DNA from: G965230065 sp965230065
Lineage (GTDB): Bacteria > Bacteroidota > Bacteroidia > Cytophagales > Cyclobacteriaceae
Direction of reading: 5' to 3'
DNA: 64,000 bases
NCBI GenBank assembly: GCA_965230065.1
Contig: OZ245942.1
Span: 3,844,001 to 3,908,000 of the forward strand
The notes beneath the pieces are model-generated. The model worked only from the letters and a program-made list of their open reading frames with translations. It made no database searches and had not been told where the DNA came from. Below are positions 35,315-45,013 of this stretch, piece after piece. Numbering within the stretch: the first letter of the stretch is position 1; every line of letters starts with the position of its first letter. The translations under genes were made by a program, and so were the position numbers.

Positions 35315-36040
35315 TCAAGGCAGGTTTTTCTTATTCACAAAGCTAACAGCCTGCCAGTCTACCGTATCACCGGGAAGGGTATGAAAATACATTTCGCCTT
35401 TGTGGTTCATGCTGATTTTCCAGCTTTTTTTCCAGGCACGCTCTAGTTCGCTGAAGGTGAGGGTGTCATAGTTTAATGCCCATTTGCCGTGAAAGATGAC
35501 GATTTTTCCTTCTCCACTCTCATAAAAGCCATCGTTTTTGATTTTGACCCACCGAGCCCATCGTTTGCTTTGGGGGTACTCTGTAATGGTGCTGTCTGTT
35601 TTCATTTGGTAAAAGAACCAGGTGCCGGGCAGGTTGTTTTTCAAATTGATGGCAGGCAAAGGAGGCAATTTGGGCAAAGTGTCGGTTTTGGAAAGATAGA
35701 TCTGTTGGGTCGTAGCTTTCATCGCCATATTATCTTTTCCGGCCATAATTTTCCATTGCTTGTACCGGGCATTTCCAGCCATAAAGTCAAGGTGCAGGGC
35801 AGGTTGCTGGGGTTTAAGTTGCCATTTACCATACACTTCTTCCCGGCTGTTGGTGCGGAAGTAGCCGTTGTCCATAAACTCAATAGCCGTACCCCAGGGA
35901 AATTCTTCGTATTTTTGGGTTTTATCAAAGCCATCTTCCACCAGCTTGTCTATGCCCCACACACCCACCAGGTTTTCGGGCTGGGGGGAAGAGCAGGCTG
36001 ATAACCATAAAACCCATATAAAAAACCAGGTATGCTTCAT
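35315..36040 (-). CDS. Lipocalin-like lipoprotein
   Basis: This 241-residue lipoprotein has a signal peptide with lipobox LSAC (Cys16), followed by two related beta-rich halves: GVWGIDKLVEDGF ... KWQLKPQQPALHLDF and GTWFFYQMKTDSTI ... GKWALNYDTLTFSE. The 'G.W..' plus 'GKW.L' pairing is typical of lipocalin-like domains (DUF-type, often near transporters). It sits between the two permease genes on the same strand, which suggests a functional link, perhaps as an accessory or a substrate (inference). Confidence 0.7.
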   Translation of the reverse strand: MKHTWFFIWVLWLSACSSPQPENLVGVWGIDKLVEDGFDKTQKYEEFPWGTAIEFMDNGYFRTNSREEVYGKWQLKPQQPALHLDFMAGNARYKQWKIMAGKDNMAMKATTQQIYLSKTDTLPKLPPLPAINLKNNLPGTWFFYQMKTDSTITEYPQSKRWARWVKIKNDGFYESGEGKIVIFHGKWALNYDTLTFSELERAWKKSWKISMNHKGEMYFHTLPGDTVDWQAVSFVNKKNLP

Positions 36041-36209
36041 GCTAACAAAAATGAGTTGCCAATGTGTAACCTTCAGATTATCTTTTGTTCCTTATTTTAC
36101 GGAATTTTTTGATAATAATGAAACTTCATGAAAGGCACTTTCATTGGGTTATGGTAAAATCACTTCTTTGATTTTTTAGTTTGAGGTTGTTTTTTAGCAT
36201 TTGTTGTCT

Positions 36210-36293
36210 GAACCAGGATGTTTGGGATATTTCAGGATAGTCAGGATACTTTCATCCTGACTATCCTTTTTCATCTCGAAAATCCTGATCCCT
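36210..36293. repeat. AGGAT-type palindromic element, copy 1
   Basis: A perfect 14-bp stem (36234-36247 with 36254-36267, loop of 6) is flanked by AACCAGGAT and AATCCTGAT, making an 84-bp unit. A related copy lies on the other side of the permease at 38632. It is non-coding. Confidence 0.7.
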
Positions 36294-36311
36294 TTTTGGA
36301 GGGAAACGTTT

Positions 36312-38630
36312 TTACTCATTCCGCAAACTTTCCACCGGATTGGTATGTGCAGCCTTCAGGGTTTGCCCTATCATTGAAAGCAAAGCAATTATCAATACGA
36401 GCAAACCGGGTACAGCAAACATCCACCAGGATATTTCAATTTTATAGGCGAAGTTTTGCAGCCATTCGCTCATGAAATAGTTGGCAACGGGCACGGCCAG
36501 CACAAAGGCAATGATAATGAGTTTGACAAAATCCCTGGAAAGCAATACCAGGATGCTGGCAACCGAAGCACCCAGTACTTTGCGGATGCCAATTTCTTTG
36601 GTGCGTTGCACGGCCGTAAAAGCGGTGATGCCAAACAACCCAAAGCAGGAGATTAAAACAGCGGCAAGGGTAAAGCTGATAATCATGCGGAAGAATAGCG
36701 TATCTTCCTGATGTTTGCGCATGAGTTCATCATCAATCAGTTTGTAGCTAAAACTATGATCTGGGTATATTTTATTCCAACTTGTCTCAATAATTGGGAG
36801 TATTGCACTGAGCTTATTACCAGAAATATCAATCAGTAAATGATTATGAACCGCTTTTTTATTATAAGCAATAATGTAGGGAGGAATTTCTTTTTTAAAC
36901 GAAACAACGTTAAAGTCTTTTACTACCCCAATAATTTTATCCGGTCCATTTTTACTTTTTTCTGTACCAGGTATGGTGGCCCCAATGGGATTATCCATAT
37001 TAAAGTGACGGACAAAAGTTTCATTGACCAGTTTTCCATTGTTGAAACCAGGACTAAACGGTTTGCCTTCGGTCACTTCCAGGTGCATGGCCTTTATCAA
37101 ATCATAATCTCCTGAAAGGTAATAAGCTCCATAAAAAGTACTGTCTTCCAACTCATACCGGATGATGGCATTACCAGAGATAGGATTCCCCAAAGAAAGG
37201 GCAATAGTCGAAAACTCAGGATATTGTAGTAATTGCTCTTTGAGTACAGGTAACTTTGTCTTTTCTTCTTTCGGGGGTGTAAGTTGCATCAAATTTCGGT
37301 TGAAACCCAATGGTTTGTTTTTGATGTATTGCATTTGTCCGATAACTACGACTGCGCATACCATCATGCCTACTGTAATAAAAAACTGAGCCCCCATTAG
37401 CAGACGGTTGACTTTAATTTTTTCTACCGTATTTTTATAAAGTAAGAGAGTAGGATTCAGGCGGGATGAATAATAAGCCAGATACAGAGTGATAAAAAGG
37501 CCTAAAAGTAATACTAAACTTCCAATGGCAAGTAACACCTTTTCATTTGTCAGATAGTCCAGCGATAAAGAAGTATTGAAAGAAAGGTTGAACCAGGGAA
37601 GGATTTGAAATGTAAAAAGTACAGAAAGTGCAAGCGCTAAAAAAATATATAATCCTACTTCCATACCTAATCCAAAGCCAAGCGTACTTTTGGTAGCCCC
37701 CAGCACTTTTCTCACACCAATTTCTTTTTTCCGGTGCATCAGGCTGATGATGAACAGGTTGATGAAGTTAAAGCTGGCTGCAAAAGAGATGAGAAAAACC
37801 ACTACCCAGCAAATCCAGACCAAAAGTTTGTTCCGGCTTTGTTCGTATGGCAATGCCTTTACCTCACTAAAGTAAGTGTCCTGTAACAAGCTGAGTCCAT
37901 ACTTTGATTTTCCCGGGCCTACCATGCTGGGTACTTCTTTGTTGAGGTTGATTTTTGCTATCAAGCTTTCCACTTCTGCTTTTGGGCTAAGTAAAAAATA
38001 GGCAGAGCCGCCCCATTGGTTACCAATTTGGTTGCTCAGTATCAATGCATCAAACGTAAGCTGGGTGTTTTCGGGCGGATCGGCTACGATGCCGGAAACA
38101 TTGAATAAATGAGTGCCAGAGTCCAGTGCTATTTCAACGGTTTGACCCAGGTAGGGTGACTGCGCTAATATTTTGCGGGCAGCAGAAGTGGTCAGGACAA
38201 TTCCGTCGGCCTGAATGGCAGTGGCCGGGGTTCCTTCTACCATTTGATAATCAAATAAGGTAAAGAAAGCTGAATCGGTAGTTAAAACTGTTAAGTTCTG
38301 GTGAAGGTCTTTTTGTCCTATGCCTTTGTGGTCAAACTTGGAAATAAAAGTGCTCGCTTCAATTTCCGGAAAGTTGTTTTGCAGAAAATTAGCAGCCTTG
38401 CGGATTACATACCGCATTTGTTTCCCTTCCTCAAAAGGATCATCGCTGATTAGGCGATAAATTCGGTCTTTGTGCTCATGAAAACCATCCGTATTTAGTT
38501 CATGTACTACAAACGACAGCAAAATATTAGAAAACGAAAAAGAAACTGTCAGGCTCAGGATGATGATAAAAGCATTGAGCTTGTGGCGGAACAGGTTGCG
38601 GAAGGCGGTTTTCAGGTGGTTTTTGAGCAT
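36312..38630 (-). CDS. FtsX/MacB-type ABC transporter permease (2)
   Basis: This 772-residue paralogue of the permease at 32763 has the same layout: LKNHLKTAFRNLFRHKLNAF, a first helix, DRIYRLISDDPF, a central FtsX unit with HRKKEIGVRKVLGATKSTLG, a second with RTKEIGIRKVLGASVASI, and the end AHTNPVESLRNE. The two are clearly diverged (different N-terminal and loop sequences), so they are old paralogues. An in-frame ATG at 38654 exists; the ATG at 38630 matches the family start. No ATPase is adjacent. Confidence 0.9.
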   Translation of the reverse strand: MLKNHLKTAFRNLFRHKLNAFIIILSLTVSFSFSNILLSFVVHELNTDGFHEHKDRIYRLISDDPFEEGKQMRYVIRKAANFLQNNFPEIEASTFISKFDHKGIGQKDLHQNLTVLTTDSAFFTLFDYQMVEGTPATAIQADGIVLTTSAARKILAQSPYLGQTVEIALDSGTHLFNVSGIVADPPENTQLTFDALILSNQIGNQWGGSAYFLLSPKAEVESLIAKINLNKEVPSMVGPGKSKYGLSLLQDTYFSEVKALPYEQSRNKLLVWICWVVVFLISFAASFNFINLFIISLMHRKKEIGVRKVLGATKSTLGFGLGMEVGLYIFLALALSVLFTFQILPWFNLSFNTSLSLDYLTNEKVLLAIGSLVLLLGLFITLYLAYYSSRLNPTLLLYKNTVEKIKVNRLLMGAQFFITVGMMVCAVVVIGQMQYIKNKPLGFNRNLMQLTPPKEEKTKLPVLKEQLLQYPEFSTIALSLGNPISGNAIIRYELEDSTFYGAYYLSGDYDLIKAMHLEVTEGKPFSPGFNNGKLVNETFVRHFNMDNPIGATIPGTEKSKNGPDKIIGVVKDFNVVSFKKEIPPYIIAYNKKAVHNHLLIDISGNKLSAILPIIETSWNKIYPDHSFSYKLIDDELMRKHQEDTLFFRMIISFTLAAVLISCFGLFGITAFTAVQRTKEIGIRKVLGASVASILVLLSRDFVKLIIIAFVLAVPVANYFMSEWLQNFAYKIEISWWMFAVPGLLVLIIALLSMIGQTLKAAHTNPVESLRNE

Positions 38631-38631
38631 G

Positions 38632-38719
38632 GTTGTCTGAATCAGGATGTACATGATAAAACAGGATGGCCAGGATGCATGACATCCTGGCTATCCTTTT
38701 GCATCCCCAAAATCCTGAT
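38632..38719. repeat. AGGAT-type palindromic element, copy 2
   Basis: A 15-bp stem (38663-38677 with 38683-38697, one G-T pair) is flanked by AATCAGGAT and AATCCTGAT. Order and spacing match copy 1 at 36210, so both belong to one dispersed family. Confidence 0.7.
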
Positions 38720-38996
38720 TTAGACAATATTCCCCAAATTTTTTGCAGTGAAACGCCGGTATTTTGCAGGGAATGGGAAAATACAAAGTCAAAACCGATG
38801 AAAATGCAACGTTATGCTTCCCTTCCTCACCGCTTCTTGCTATCAATTTTTTAATAAGATATGTCCAATAATGGACAGTCATTGTTCCAAAATGAACATG
38901 GCCACGCAGGCCATATCTTCAAATTCAGGGAATTTGGGCCTTTTATGAATTGGCATTTCAATTGACCGGCAGCCTTCATCATTTAACACTTAAATC
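38720..38996. other. Intergenic stretch upstream of the DUF5689 lipoprotein
   Basis: No gene is visible. It should contain the promoters of the lipoprotein gene. A short inverted repeat, GGCCACGCAGGCC (38900-38912), is present, with no other structure. Confidence 0.4.
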
Positions 38997-40460
38997 ATGA
39001 ATAAAATGAAAACAATAATAAAATTCTTTTGGGTTGCTATGTTGAGTTTAGGTTTCTGGGCTTGTATTGAAGATGATGGCATTGTGAATGAGCCGACTCC
39101 TGGTATATCTATTACAATGGTAAACTTTTCGCTTGAGAATCAAACTGTACCAGAAGATGGTGATTCGTTGAAGGTCAACCTTTCTTTTGACCGGGCAGCT
39201 ACTGCCGATGGCGTAATTCCTGTTCGATTGTCGGGGGATGCGGTGTATTTGCAAAACTTCAGCACTTCTCCCTCACCCAATGAAGGGGTGATTTCCCTCA
39301 ATGTAGAAAAAGGACAGGCTGCTGCTTCCTTTTTGGTAACTCCGGTGAATGATGAGGATTCGCTGGGAGATAAAACCATCAGGTTTACCCTGGAAAAACC
39401 TTCCGCCGGATTTAAGCTTGGTAGCAAAATTATTTCTTCGGTAGCATTAATAGAAGATGACACGACAACTAATCCTGGTAATGAAGAAAATGAGGCCATT
39501 ATCGGGTTTGGCGAAGATGTTATCAGTATTTCTGAAAATGATGCGGAAGGGCTACACATCAGCCTGCTATTGGAAGGAAGTGTGAAGCACACTGAATATG
39601 TTTTCATCAATGTTTTGTCTACCGAGGGCTTTTTCAGTGGTACCGATTATATAATTGACCCTCTTGCCATATTGGGTGAAATTAAACTTGAGGTCAACCC
39701 CGGAGCCGAGAACTTAAAGTTCAGAATTGCCCCAGTGGATGATCGCCTGCTTTCAGGAAATTTTGAATTGAAATTTACAATCTCAAATGTGTCTGATGGC
39801 ATTAAAAAAGGAGCGCAAACCAGCCTGACTGTAGAGGTTGAGGAAGATGATATCATTAATCCGGCCAGCTTGCATACCATTGCCGACTTACGTGCTGAAT
39901 TTGAAAAACATACAGGCGATTGGGCTTTTTCTGATGATTATTACATTGAAGGCATCATCACTTCTGATAAAAATGTTGTAGATGAAAAAGTAGTGTATAT
40001 CCAGGACGCAACGGGTGGTATCATGCTGGTTTTCAACGCTCCCCGCTTGATGAAAAAAGGGGACAAGGTGCAGGTAAACCTGAAAAATGCCAATGGACAT
40101 GAAATTAACGGACAAATAGCCATGACCGGGGTAGAAGACAGGGCTGGCATCACCTTGGGTCATAGTTTTGAAGTTGTGCCTGAAGTTATCACCTTAGCGC
40201 AACTGCATTCTGGAAAATACCAGGGAAAATGGGTACGGCTGTTGAATGTTTCTTTTACCAATGCCGACGGCGTCAATACCTGGTTGGGAACACAAAGATT
40301 TTCAGATGGTAACAGATATGGTTTCTCTACTGCCTTTGCCACTGCTGATTTTAGTCAGAAGCCTTTACCTACTGAGAAAGTAAATATTACCGGTATTGTG
40401 GGTGATTGGAACAGGCTACAACCCCAGGATTATTTTAAGGATGTAGTAATAGCTCGATAA
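38997..40460 (+). CDS. Calx-beta and DUF5689 lipoprotein
   Basis: This 487-residue surface lipoprotein has a lipobox (LGFWAC) after a 20-residue signal. Two Calx-beta-type domains follow: about 35-150 (VPEDGDSLKVNLSFDRAATAD, SFLVTPVNDEDSLGDKTI) and about 160-290 (ISENDAEGLHISLLLEG, APVDDRLLSGNFEL), both with acidic calcium-type loops. The C-terminal DUF5689 domain (about 295-487) contains SLHTIADLRAEFEKH, YYIEGIITSD, YIQDATGGIMLVF and VNITGIVGDWNRLQ, an OB-like fold common in Bacteroidota. A second ATG lies three codons in. It ends facing the sulfatase gene across a shared terminator. Confidence 0.88.
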   Translation: MNKMKTIIKFFWVAMLSLGFWACIEDDGIVNEPTPGISITMVNFSLENQTVPEDGDSLKVNLSFDRAATADGVIPVRLSGDAVYLQNFSTSPSPNEGVISLNVEKGQAAASFLVTPVNDEDSLGDKTIRFTLEKPSAGFKLGSKIISSVALIEDDTTTNPGNEENEAIIGFGEDVISISENDAEGLHISLLLEGSVKHTEYVFINVLSTEGFFSGTDYIIDPLAILGEIKLEVNPGAENLKFRIAPVDDRLLSGNFELKFTISNVSDGIKKGAQTSLTVEVEEDDIINPASLHTIADLRAEFEKHTGDWAFSDDYYIEGIITSDKNVVDEKVVYIQDATGGIMLVFNAPRLMKKGDKVQVNLKNANGHEINGQIAMTGVEDRAGITLGHSFEVVPEVITLAQLHSGKYQGKWVRLLNVSFTNADGVNTWLGTQRFSDGNRYGFSTAFATADFSQKPLPTEKVNITGIVGDWNRLQPQDYFKDVVIAR

Positions 40461-40490
40461 TCTGCTTTTTCGTTCAGTTCAGAAATTGTC

Positions 40491-40520
40491 AAGGCTGCAC
40501 AAGAACCTCTGTGCAGCCTT
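40491..40520. terminator. Bidirectional terminator hairpin
   Basis: AAGGCTGCACA (40491-40501) and TGTGCAGCCTT (40510-40520) form an 11-bp perfect stem with an 8-base loop, between two converging genes, with an AT-rich tail on the plus side. Confidence 0.75.
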
Positions 40521-40523
40521 ATT

Positions 40524-41987
40524 TTATGGAAGCGGCGAACCAGCCTGATAAAATGGGTATTTTCCCAACTCTTCGGTAAGCTCCTTTACTTTTTCGGGGT
40601 TTTCCTCATACAAATTATTGGTTTCAGCAAGGTCGTTGTCGAGGTTATACAATGCCCCATCCTCTGCCTGCGCATTCCCAAAGTTTTTGGTGAGTACGCC
40701 TACCGGACTGCCCTGTATCAGCTTCCACTCACCAACTCTGACAGTACGATCTTGCGTAACCAGTTCGTTGCGGATAGGCTGGGAGAGGGTTTCGTTCAAA
40801 AAAGCAGGGAGCATGTTATAACTATCCTGTCCGGCATTTTCGGGCAGTGAATCATTGGTGATGGCTGCAAAAGTAGCCATGAGGTCGGTGAAGCAAAAGA
40901 GGTCATCACGAACGGTTCCAGCAGGAATTTTCCCTGGCCATTGGGCTACAAAGGGAACCCGGTGTCCGCCTTCCCAAAGATCTATTTTCATACCCCGGAG
41001 CGGGCCGGTAGCGCGGTGGCCAAACTTTTCCACATCTTCGGCAAACCATACCGGACCGTTATCGCTGGTAAAGATGAGGAGGGTATTTTCGTCAAGTCCC
41101 AGAGCTTCCAGTTTTTGCTTTACAGTTCCTACCACGCCGTCTACCTGGGCCATAAAGTCGCCGTATTCGCCCACCTGGGTTTTTCCTTCAAACTCAGCTG
41201 TAGGAAGCCAGGGTGTGTGGGGGGCGGTTAAGGCCAGGTACAAAAAGAAAGGCTCGTCTGCACGGTTTTGCTGGTGTTCTTCCAGAAAGTTGCTTGCTTT
41301 TTGAGAGAAAGTAGGCAACACTTCTTCGTGCCTGAAACCCGGTGCCATTTTACCACCCCGCCAGAAAGCCCCTGAAATGGTGGTTGTCGCATCTTCACTT
41401 TGGTTATCACCGATGGAGTCGGTAGGTGGTGCCACCGGACGGCCGTTTTCAATATAAAAATAAGGAGGAATATCCAGGGAAGCGTGCATGCCGAAAAACT
41501 CATCAAAACCTCGTTCTACAGGGCCGCCTTTCATATTTTGGTTTGCCTGCACATTATCCCAGTCCACATCATCAAATCCCAGGTGCCATTTGCCAATCAT
41601 GGAATTATAATAGCCATTTTCTTTCAAAAGGGAAGCCAGTGTGGGTGTGGTTTCATCAATCAGGCTGCGTTCTTTCCAGTTCAATTTTGTCCGGGCCGGA
41701 TATTGCCCGGTCAGCAAGCCGTAGCGGGAAGGAACACACCAGGCACCCGGGGCATGGGCATCGGTAAAACGCACCCCATTTTGTGCAATCTGGTCAATAT
41801 GCGGGGTAGGGATATTAGATTCCGGGTTGTAACATCCGGCATCTCCGTAGCCCATGTCATCGGCAAAGATGATGACAATGTTGGGGTTTTGGGGCTTTTC
41901 TGCTTCCTGGGCAGGTTTTTGGTTACAGGCGGCTACGAATAGTAAAATTAATGTGGTGATTAATAATGGAAATACAGGTTGTTTCAT
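40524..41987 (-). CDS. Sulfatase lipoprotein (1), Cys-type
   Basis: This 487-residue formylglycine-dependent sulfatase cleaves sulfate esters, probably on a sulfated glycan. A lipobox (FVAAC, Cys21) anchors it to the outer membrane. IIFADDMGYGDAG gives the metal Asp pair, and CVPSRYGLLTGQ (Cys84) is the C-x-P-S-R formylglycine motif, so maturation needs an FGE or anSME enzyme not seen in the window. GKWHLGF, FTSDNGP and GGHRVPFVAQWPG are further family motifs. It lies last of three sulfatases on the minus strand and faces the DUF5689 lipoprotein. Sulfatase subfamily cannot be fixed by eye. Confidence 0.92.
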   Translation of the reverse strand: MKQPVFPLLITTLILLFVAACNQKPAQEAEKPQNPNIVIIFADDMGYGDAGCYNPESNIPTPHIDQIAQNGVRFTDAHAPGAWCVPSRYGLLTGQYPARTKLNWKERSLIDETTPTLASLLKENGYYNSMIGKWHLGFDDVDWDNVQANQNMKGGPVERGFDEFFGMHASLDIPPYFYIENGRPVAPPTDSIGDNQSEDATTTISGAFWRGGKMAPGFRHEEVLPTFSQKASNFLEEHQQNRADEPFFLYLALTAPHTPWLPTAEFEGKTQVGEYGDFMAQVDGVVGTVKQKLEALGLDENTLLIFTSDNGPVWFAEDVEKFGHRATGPLRGMKIDLWEGGHRVPFVAQWPGKIPAGTVRDDLFCFTDLMATFAAITNDSLPENAGQDSYNMLPAFLNETLSQPIRNELVTQDRTVRVGEWKLIQGSPVGVLTKNFGNAQAEDGALYNLDNDLAETNNLYEENPEKVKELTEELGKYPFYQAGSPLP

Positions 41988-42036
41988 GGGTTATTTTTTC
42001 CTTGACTAAACTTTAATGATGTTCTATTGAAAAATA

Positions 42037-43467
42037 TTAATTGCTTCTTGCTACTGAATCTTGCAGGACGTAATCCTGATCAGGCCTTTGCCAGGGCACT
42101 TTTCCGCCTTCCTGCAGTTGTTTCATCATTAAAGCGTTCAGTTCTTTGTATTTTTCCGGTTCTTCGTCAATTAAATTATTTTGCTCTTGTGGGTCTTCGG
42201 CCAGGTTGTACAATTCCTGGGGCGCAAAAGGGCTGTTTTGCAATAATTTCCAATCGCCAAGGCGCACTGCCTGAATGGTAAGCCCGCCATACCTTGTGCC
42301 TCCTTCCCTTCGGCTAAAAAAGAACGGCCTTTCTCCGGTTTGTTGGTTTTGCTCCATTAAAGTGGGCAAAAAACTCTGCCCGTCAATATTTTGGGAAAAG
42401 TTAATGCCTGCTGCCTCTAAAACAGTAGGAAAAATATCCATACTGAGGGCGGTTTGTTGGGTGCGGGTACCTGCCTTTATTTTTTCGGGCCAAACCACGC
42501 AGCCCGGCACGCGGATGCCTCCTTCATACACGCTTTGCTTACCGTCACGGTAAGGCCCGTTGTAGGCTTCATCACGGAGTAGTCCACCATTATCACTTGT
42601 AAAAACAACAATGGTATTTTCATACTGGCCTGAGTTTTTCAAAGCATCTATCACTTTCCCAATGCCATCGTCCAGGTGTTCAATAAAAGCTACCAGTTTT
42701 GCCCTTTTTTCTGAAATATTGGGTTCACGTTCCTTTACTTTTTCCAACCATTCGGCCGGGGGCTGTACCGGAAAATGGGGCGCATTGTACGCCAGATACA
42801 AAAAGAAAGGTTGTTCATTATTGGCTCGTTCATTCACATAATCTACCGCCCAATCTGTAAAAACATCCGTAGCATGTCCGGGTGGGTCAATTTCTTCATC
42901 ATTCAGACGCATGTAGTTGATGTCGTGCCGGCGTTTTTCCACATAATCGTCCATCATATCGCCCAGCCAGCCGTGGAAGTACTCGAACCCTCTTTCATTA
43001 GGCGTATTGGGCGATTCCAGCCCCAGGTGCCATTTGCCGATGTGGGCGGTGTGATACCCTGCCTCCTGAAAAATTTCCGGTAAAAGTTTAGTATTGGGCG
43101 AAAGGTAGCCCCAGTTGTTATCGGCATGCGTGCGGATAACGCCGGGTACGCCTACAAATTCCTGGTAACGCCCACTGAGCAGGGCAGCGCGGGTAGGGGA
43201 ACAAACCGGGCAATTGGCATAAAAGTTATCAAAGCGCATGCCTTCTGCAATGAGGGCATCCATGTATGGCGTTTGTAAGTCGGGGGCGCCGTAAGCGGTT
43301 ACGTCCCCGTAGCCCTGGTCATCGGTAAGAATGATGAGAATGTTGGGTTTACCCGCCAGGTTTTCTGTTGATATTGTTGGTGATTCTGCCGTTTTTTCGG
43401 TTGAGGAATTACAGGCAAAGGCAAAAAAGCATAGCAGAAAAGAATAACTTTTGAATAAAAATTTCAT
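42037..43467 (-). CDS. Sulfatase lipoprotein (2), Cys-type
   Basis: This 476-residue sulfatase has a lipobox FFAFAC (Cys19), LTDDQGYGDVTAYG (metal Asp pair), and CSPTRAALLSGRYQ with the modified Cys89. Later motifs are GKWHLG, VVFTSDNGG and GGIRVPGCVVWPEK. It differs from the neighbouring sulfatases in most loops, so the three are not recent copies. It ends 49 bases before the next sulfatase gene on this strand, consistent with one operon. Confidence 0.92.
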   Translation of the reverse strand: MKFLFKSYSFLLCFFAFACNSSTEKTAESPTISTENLAGKPNILIILTDDQGYGDVTAYGAPDLQTPYMDALIAEGMRFDNFYANCPVCSPTRAALLSGRYQEFVGVPGVIRTHADNNWGYLSPNTKLLPEIFQEAGYHTAHIGKWHLGLESPNTPNERGFEYFHGWLGDMMDDYVEKRRHDINYMRLNDEEIDPPGHATDVFTDWAVDYVNERANNEQPFFLYLAYNAPHFPVQPPAEWLEKVKEREPNISEKRAKLVAFIEHLDDGIGKVIDALKNSGQYENTIVVFTSDNGGLLRDEAYNGPYRDGKQSVYEGGIRVPGCVVWPEKIKAGTRTQQTALSMDIFPTVLEAAGINFSQNIDGQSFLPTLMEQNQQTGERPFFFSRREGGTRYGGLTIQAVRLGDWKLLQNSPFAPQELYNLAEDPQEQNNLIDEEPEKYKELNALMMKQLQEGGKVPWQRPDQDYVLQDSVARSN

Positions 43468-43485
43468 GGTTTTTTGTAGGTGAGA

Positions 43486-44943
43486 TTATTGCTCGTACTT
43501 GAACTCTTCGGGAAGTAAAGGCCAATCGGCATCGCTGGTGCGGGCGTCCTGCATAATTTTCCCCATTTGCTCCACAATTTCCGGGTATTGCTCCGCAATA
43601 TTATTGGATTCGTCAATATCATCGGCCAGGTTGTACAGTTCTATCGGGGCATCGGGGTTTTCTTTCACATTCAGTTTTATGCCTTTCCAGTTGCCCATGC
43701 GCACGGCCTGCTTGCCTCCCTGTTCCATAAATTCCCAGTACAAATATTCGTGGGTAGGCTGGTTTTCCCCTTTCAGCAAAGGCAGCATGGAAATGCCATC
43801 AATAGGGCCCGGAATTCCGGTGGATGCAACTTCGCAGGCAGTTGGGAAAAAATCCCAGAAAGCTGATACATGGTCAGTTTCACGGCCAGCATCAATGGTG
43901 CCCGGCCACCAGGCGATGGTCGGTACACGGATGCCTCCCTCGTACAAATCACGCTTCGTGCCACGCAGGGGGCCATTGTCGTCAAAAAAATCAGGGTTGT
44001 GCCCACCTTCTTTGTGCGGCCCATTATCAGATGAGAAAATCACGAGGGTATTTTCATCAATGCCAAGCGTTTTTAACTGGTCCAGCACACGGCCTACGTC
44101 TTTGTCCATGCGGGTAACCATGGCGGCAAATCCTTTTTCTTCTTCGGGCCAGTCATTATCCGTGTACATGCCATAGTCCGGCACTTCCAACCCGTGTTCT
44201 TCAAAGTGGCGTTCTTCGTTGTTGGCATGCGGAATGGTAAGGGCCAGGTATAAAAAGAAAGTAGTATCCTGGTTTTTCTCAAGAAATTGCAGGGCTTCCT
44301 CAGCAAATAGGTCATGGCTGTATTCCACCCGTTCAGTAGCTACACCTCCTACAAAACCACCATAAGAATTAGGCGCTTCTTCTACTACATTTTGCAATTC
44401 AACTTTCTCTTCATTGCGCCACAAAAACTCAGGGTAGAAATTATGGGCATGCACCTGGTTGAGGTAGCCAAAAAAGTAATCGAAACCCTGGTCGTTGGGG
44501 CGGCCCGTGTTGCCTTCATCGCCCAGCCCCCATTTGCCGATTAATCCGGTAGCATATCCTCCGCCTTTCAGCACTTCGGCTATGGTGAGGTCATCGGGCT
44601 GTAAAGTCTGGATTTCGGGGCCGGCATTACCACGAACGGGTGTGTGCCCGGTGTGCAAGCCCGTCATAAGCACAGAGCGGGAAGGGGCACACACCGTGCT
44701 TCCGGCATAATGTTGGGTGAAACGCAGTCCCTCGGCAGCCATTTGGTCGAGGCGGGGCGTTTGTATTTTTTCCTGCCCAAAAGATCCCAGGTTGCCATAT
44801 CCCAGGTCATCGGCCAGGATAAAAATGATGTTGGGTTTTTTGGGTTCCGGGGTTTCTTCTGTTGTTTGATTGCTTGATGAGTTACAAGCTGCCAGGAATA
44901 ACAAACCTGTGCAAGCTAAAATCAGGGAGGTTTTGTGGAACAT
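43486..44943 (-). CDS. Sulfatase lipoprotein (3), Cys-type
   Basis: This 485-residue sulfatase is first of the run in transcription order. Lipobox FLAAC (Cys20); ILADDLGYGNLG (metal Asp); CAPSRSVLMTGLHTGHTPVRGN with formylglycine Cys85, an arrangement typical of arylsulfatase-A-like enzymes; VIFSSDNGPH; GGIRVPTIAWWPG. The following sulfatase starts 18 bases after its stop. Upstream is a divergent repeat region before yfcE, probably holding the operon promoter. Substrate is likely a sulfated polysaccharide or glycosaminoglycan, as usual for such clusters (inference). Confidence 0.92.
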   Translation of the reverse strand: MFHKTSLILACTGLLFLAACNSSSNQTTEETPEPKKPNIIFILADDLGYGNLGSFGQEKIQTPRLDQMAAEGLRFTQHYAGSTVCAPSRSVLMTGLHTGHTPVRGNAGPEIQTLQPDDLTIAEVLKGGGYATGLIGKWGLGDEGNTGRPNDQGFDYFFGYLNQVHAHNFYPEFLWRNEEKVELQNVVEEAPNSYGGFVGGVATERVEYSHDLFAEEALQFLEKNQDTTFFLYLALTIPHANNEERHFEEHGLEVPDYGMYTDNDWPEEEKGFAAMVTRMDKDVGRVLDQLKTLGIDENTLVIFSSDNGPHKEGGHNPDFFDDNGPLRGTKRDLYEGGIRVPTIAWWPGTIDAGRETDHVSAFWDFFPTACEVASTGIPGPIDGISMLPLLKGENQPTHEYLYWEFMEQGGKQAVRMGNWKGIKLNVKENPDAPIELYNLADDIDESNNIAEQYPEIVEQMGKIMQDARTSDADWPLLPEEFKYEQ

Positions 44944-45013
44944 GGTTAGGGTTTAGTTCAATTTAAGGGGGCAATTAATAAGATATATCCTAAAATTGCA
45001 ATATGCATTGAAC

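Noticed and set aside
35489..36001. A 170-residue plus-strand frame opposite the lipocalin-like lipoprotein.
   Set aside because: It is antisense to a lipoprotein with a good signal and repeated domain pattern; no signal or family match on the plus strand.
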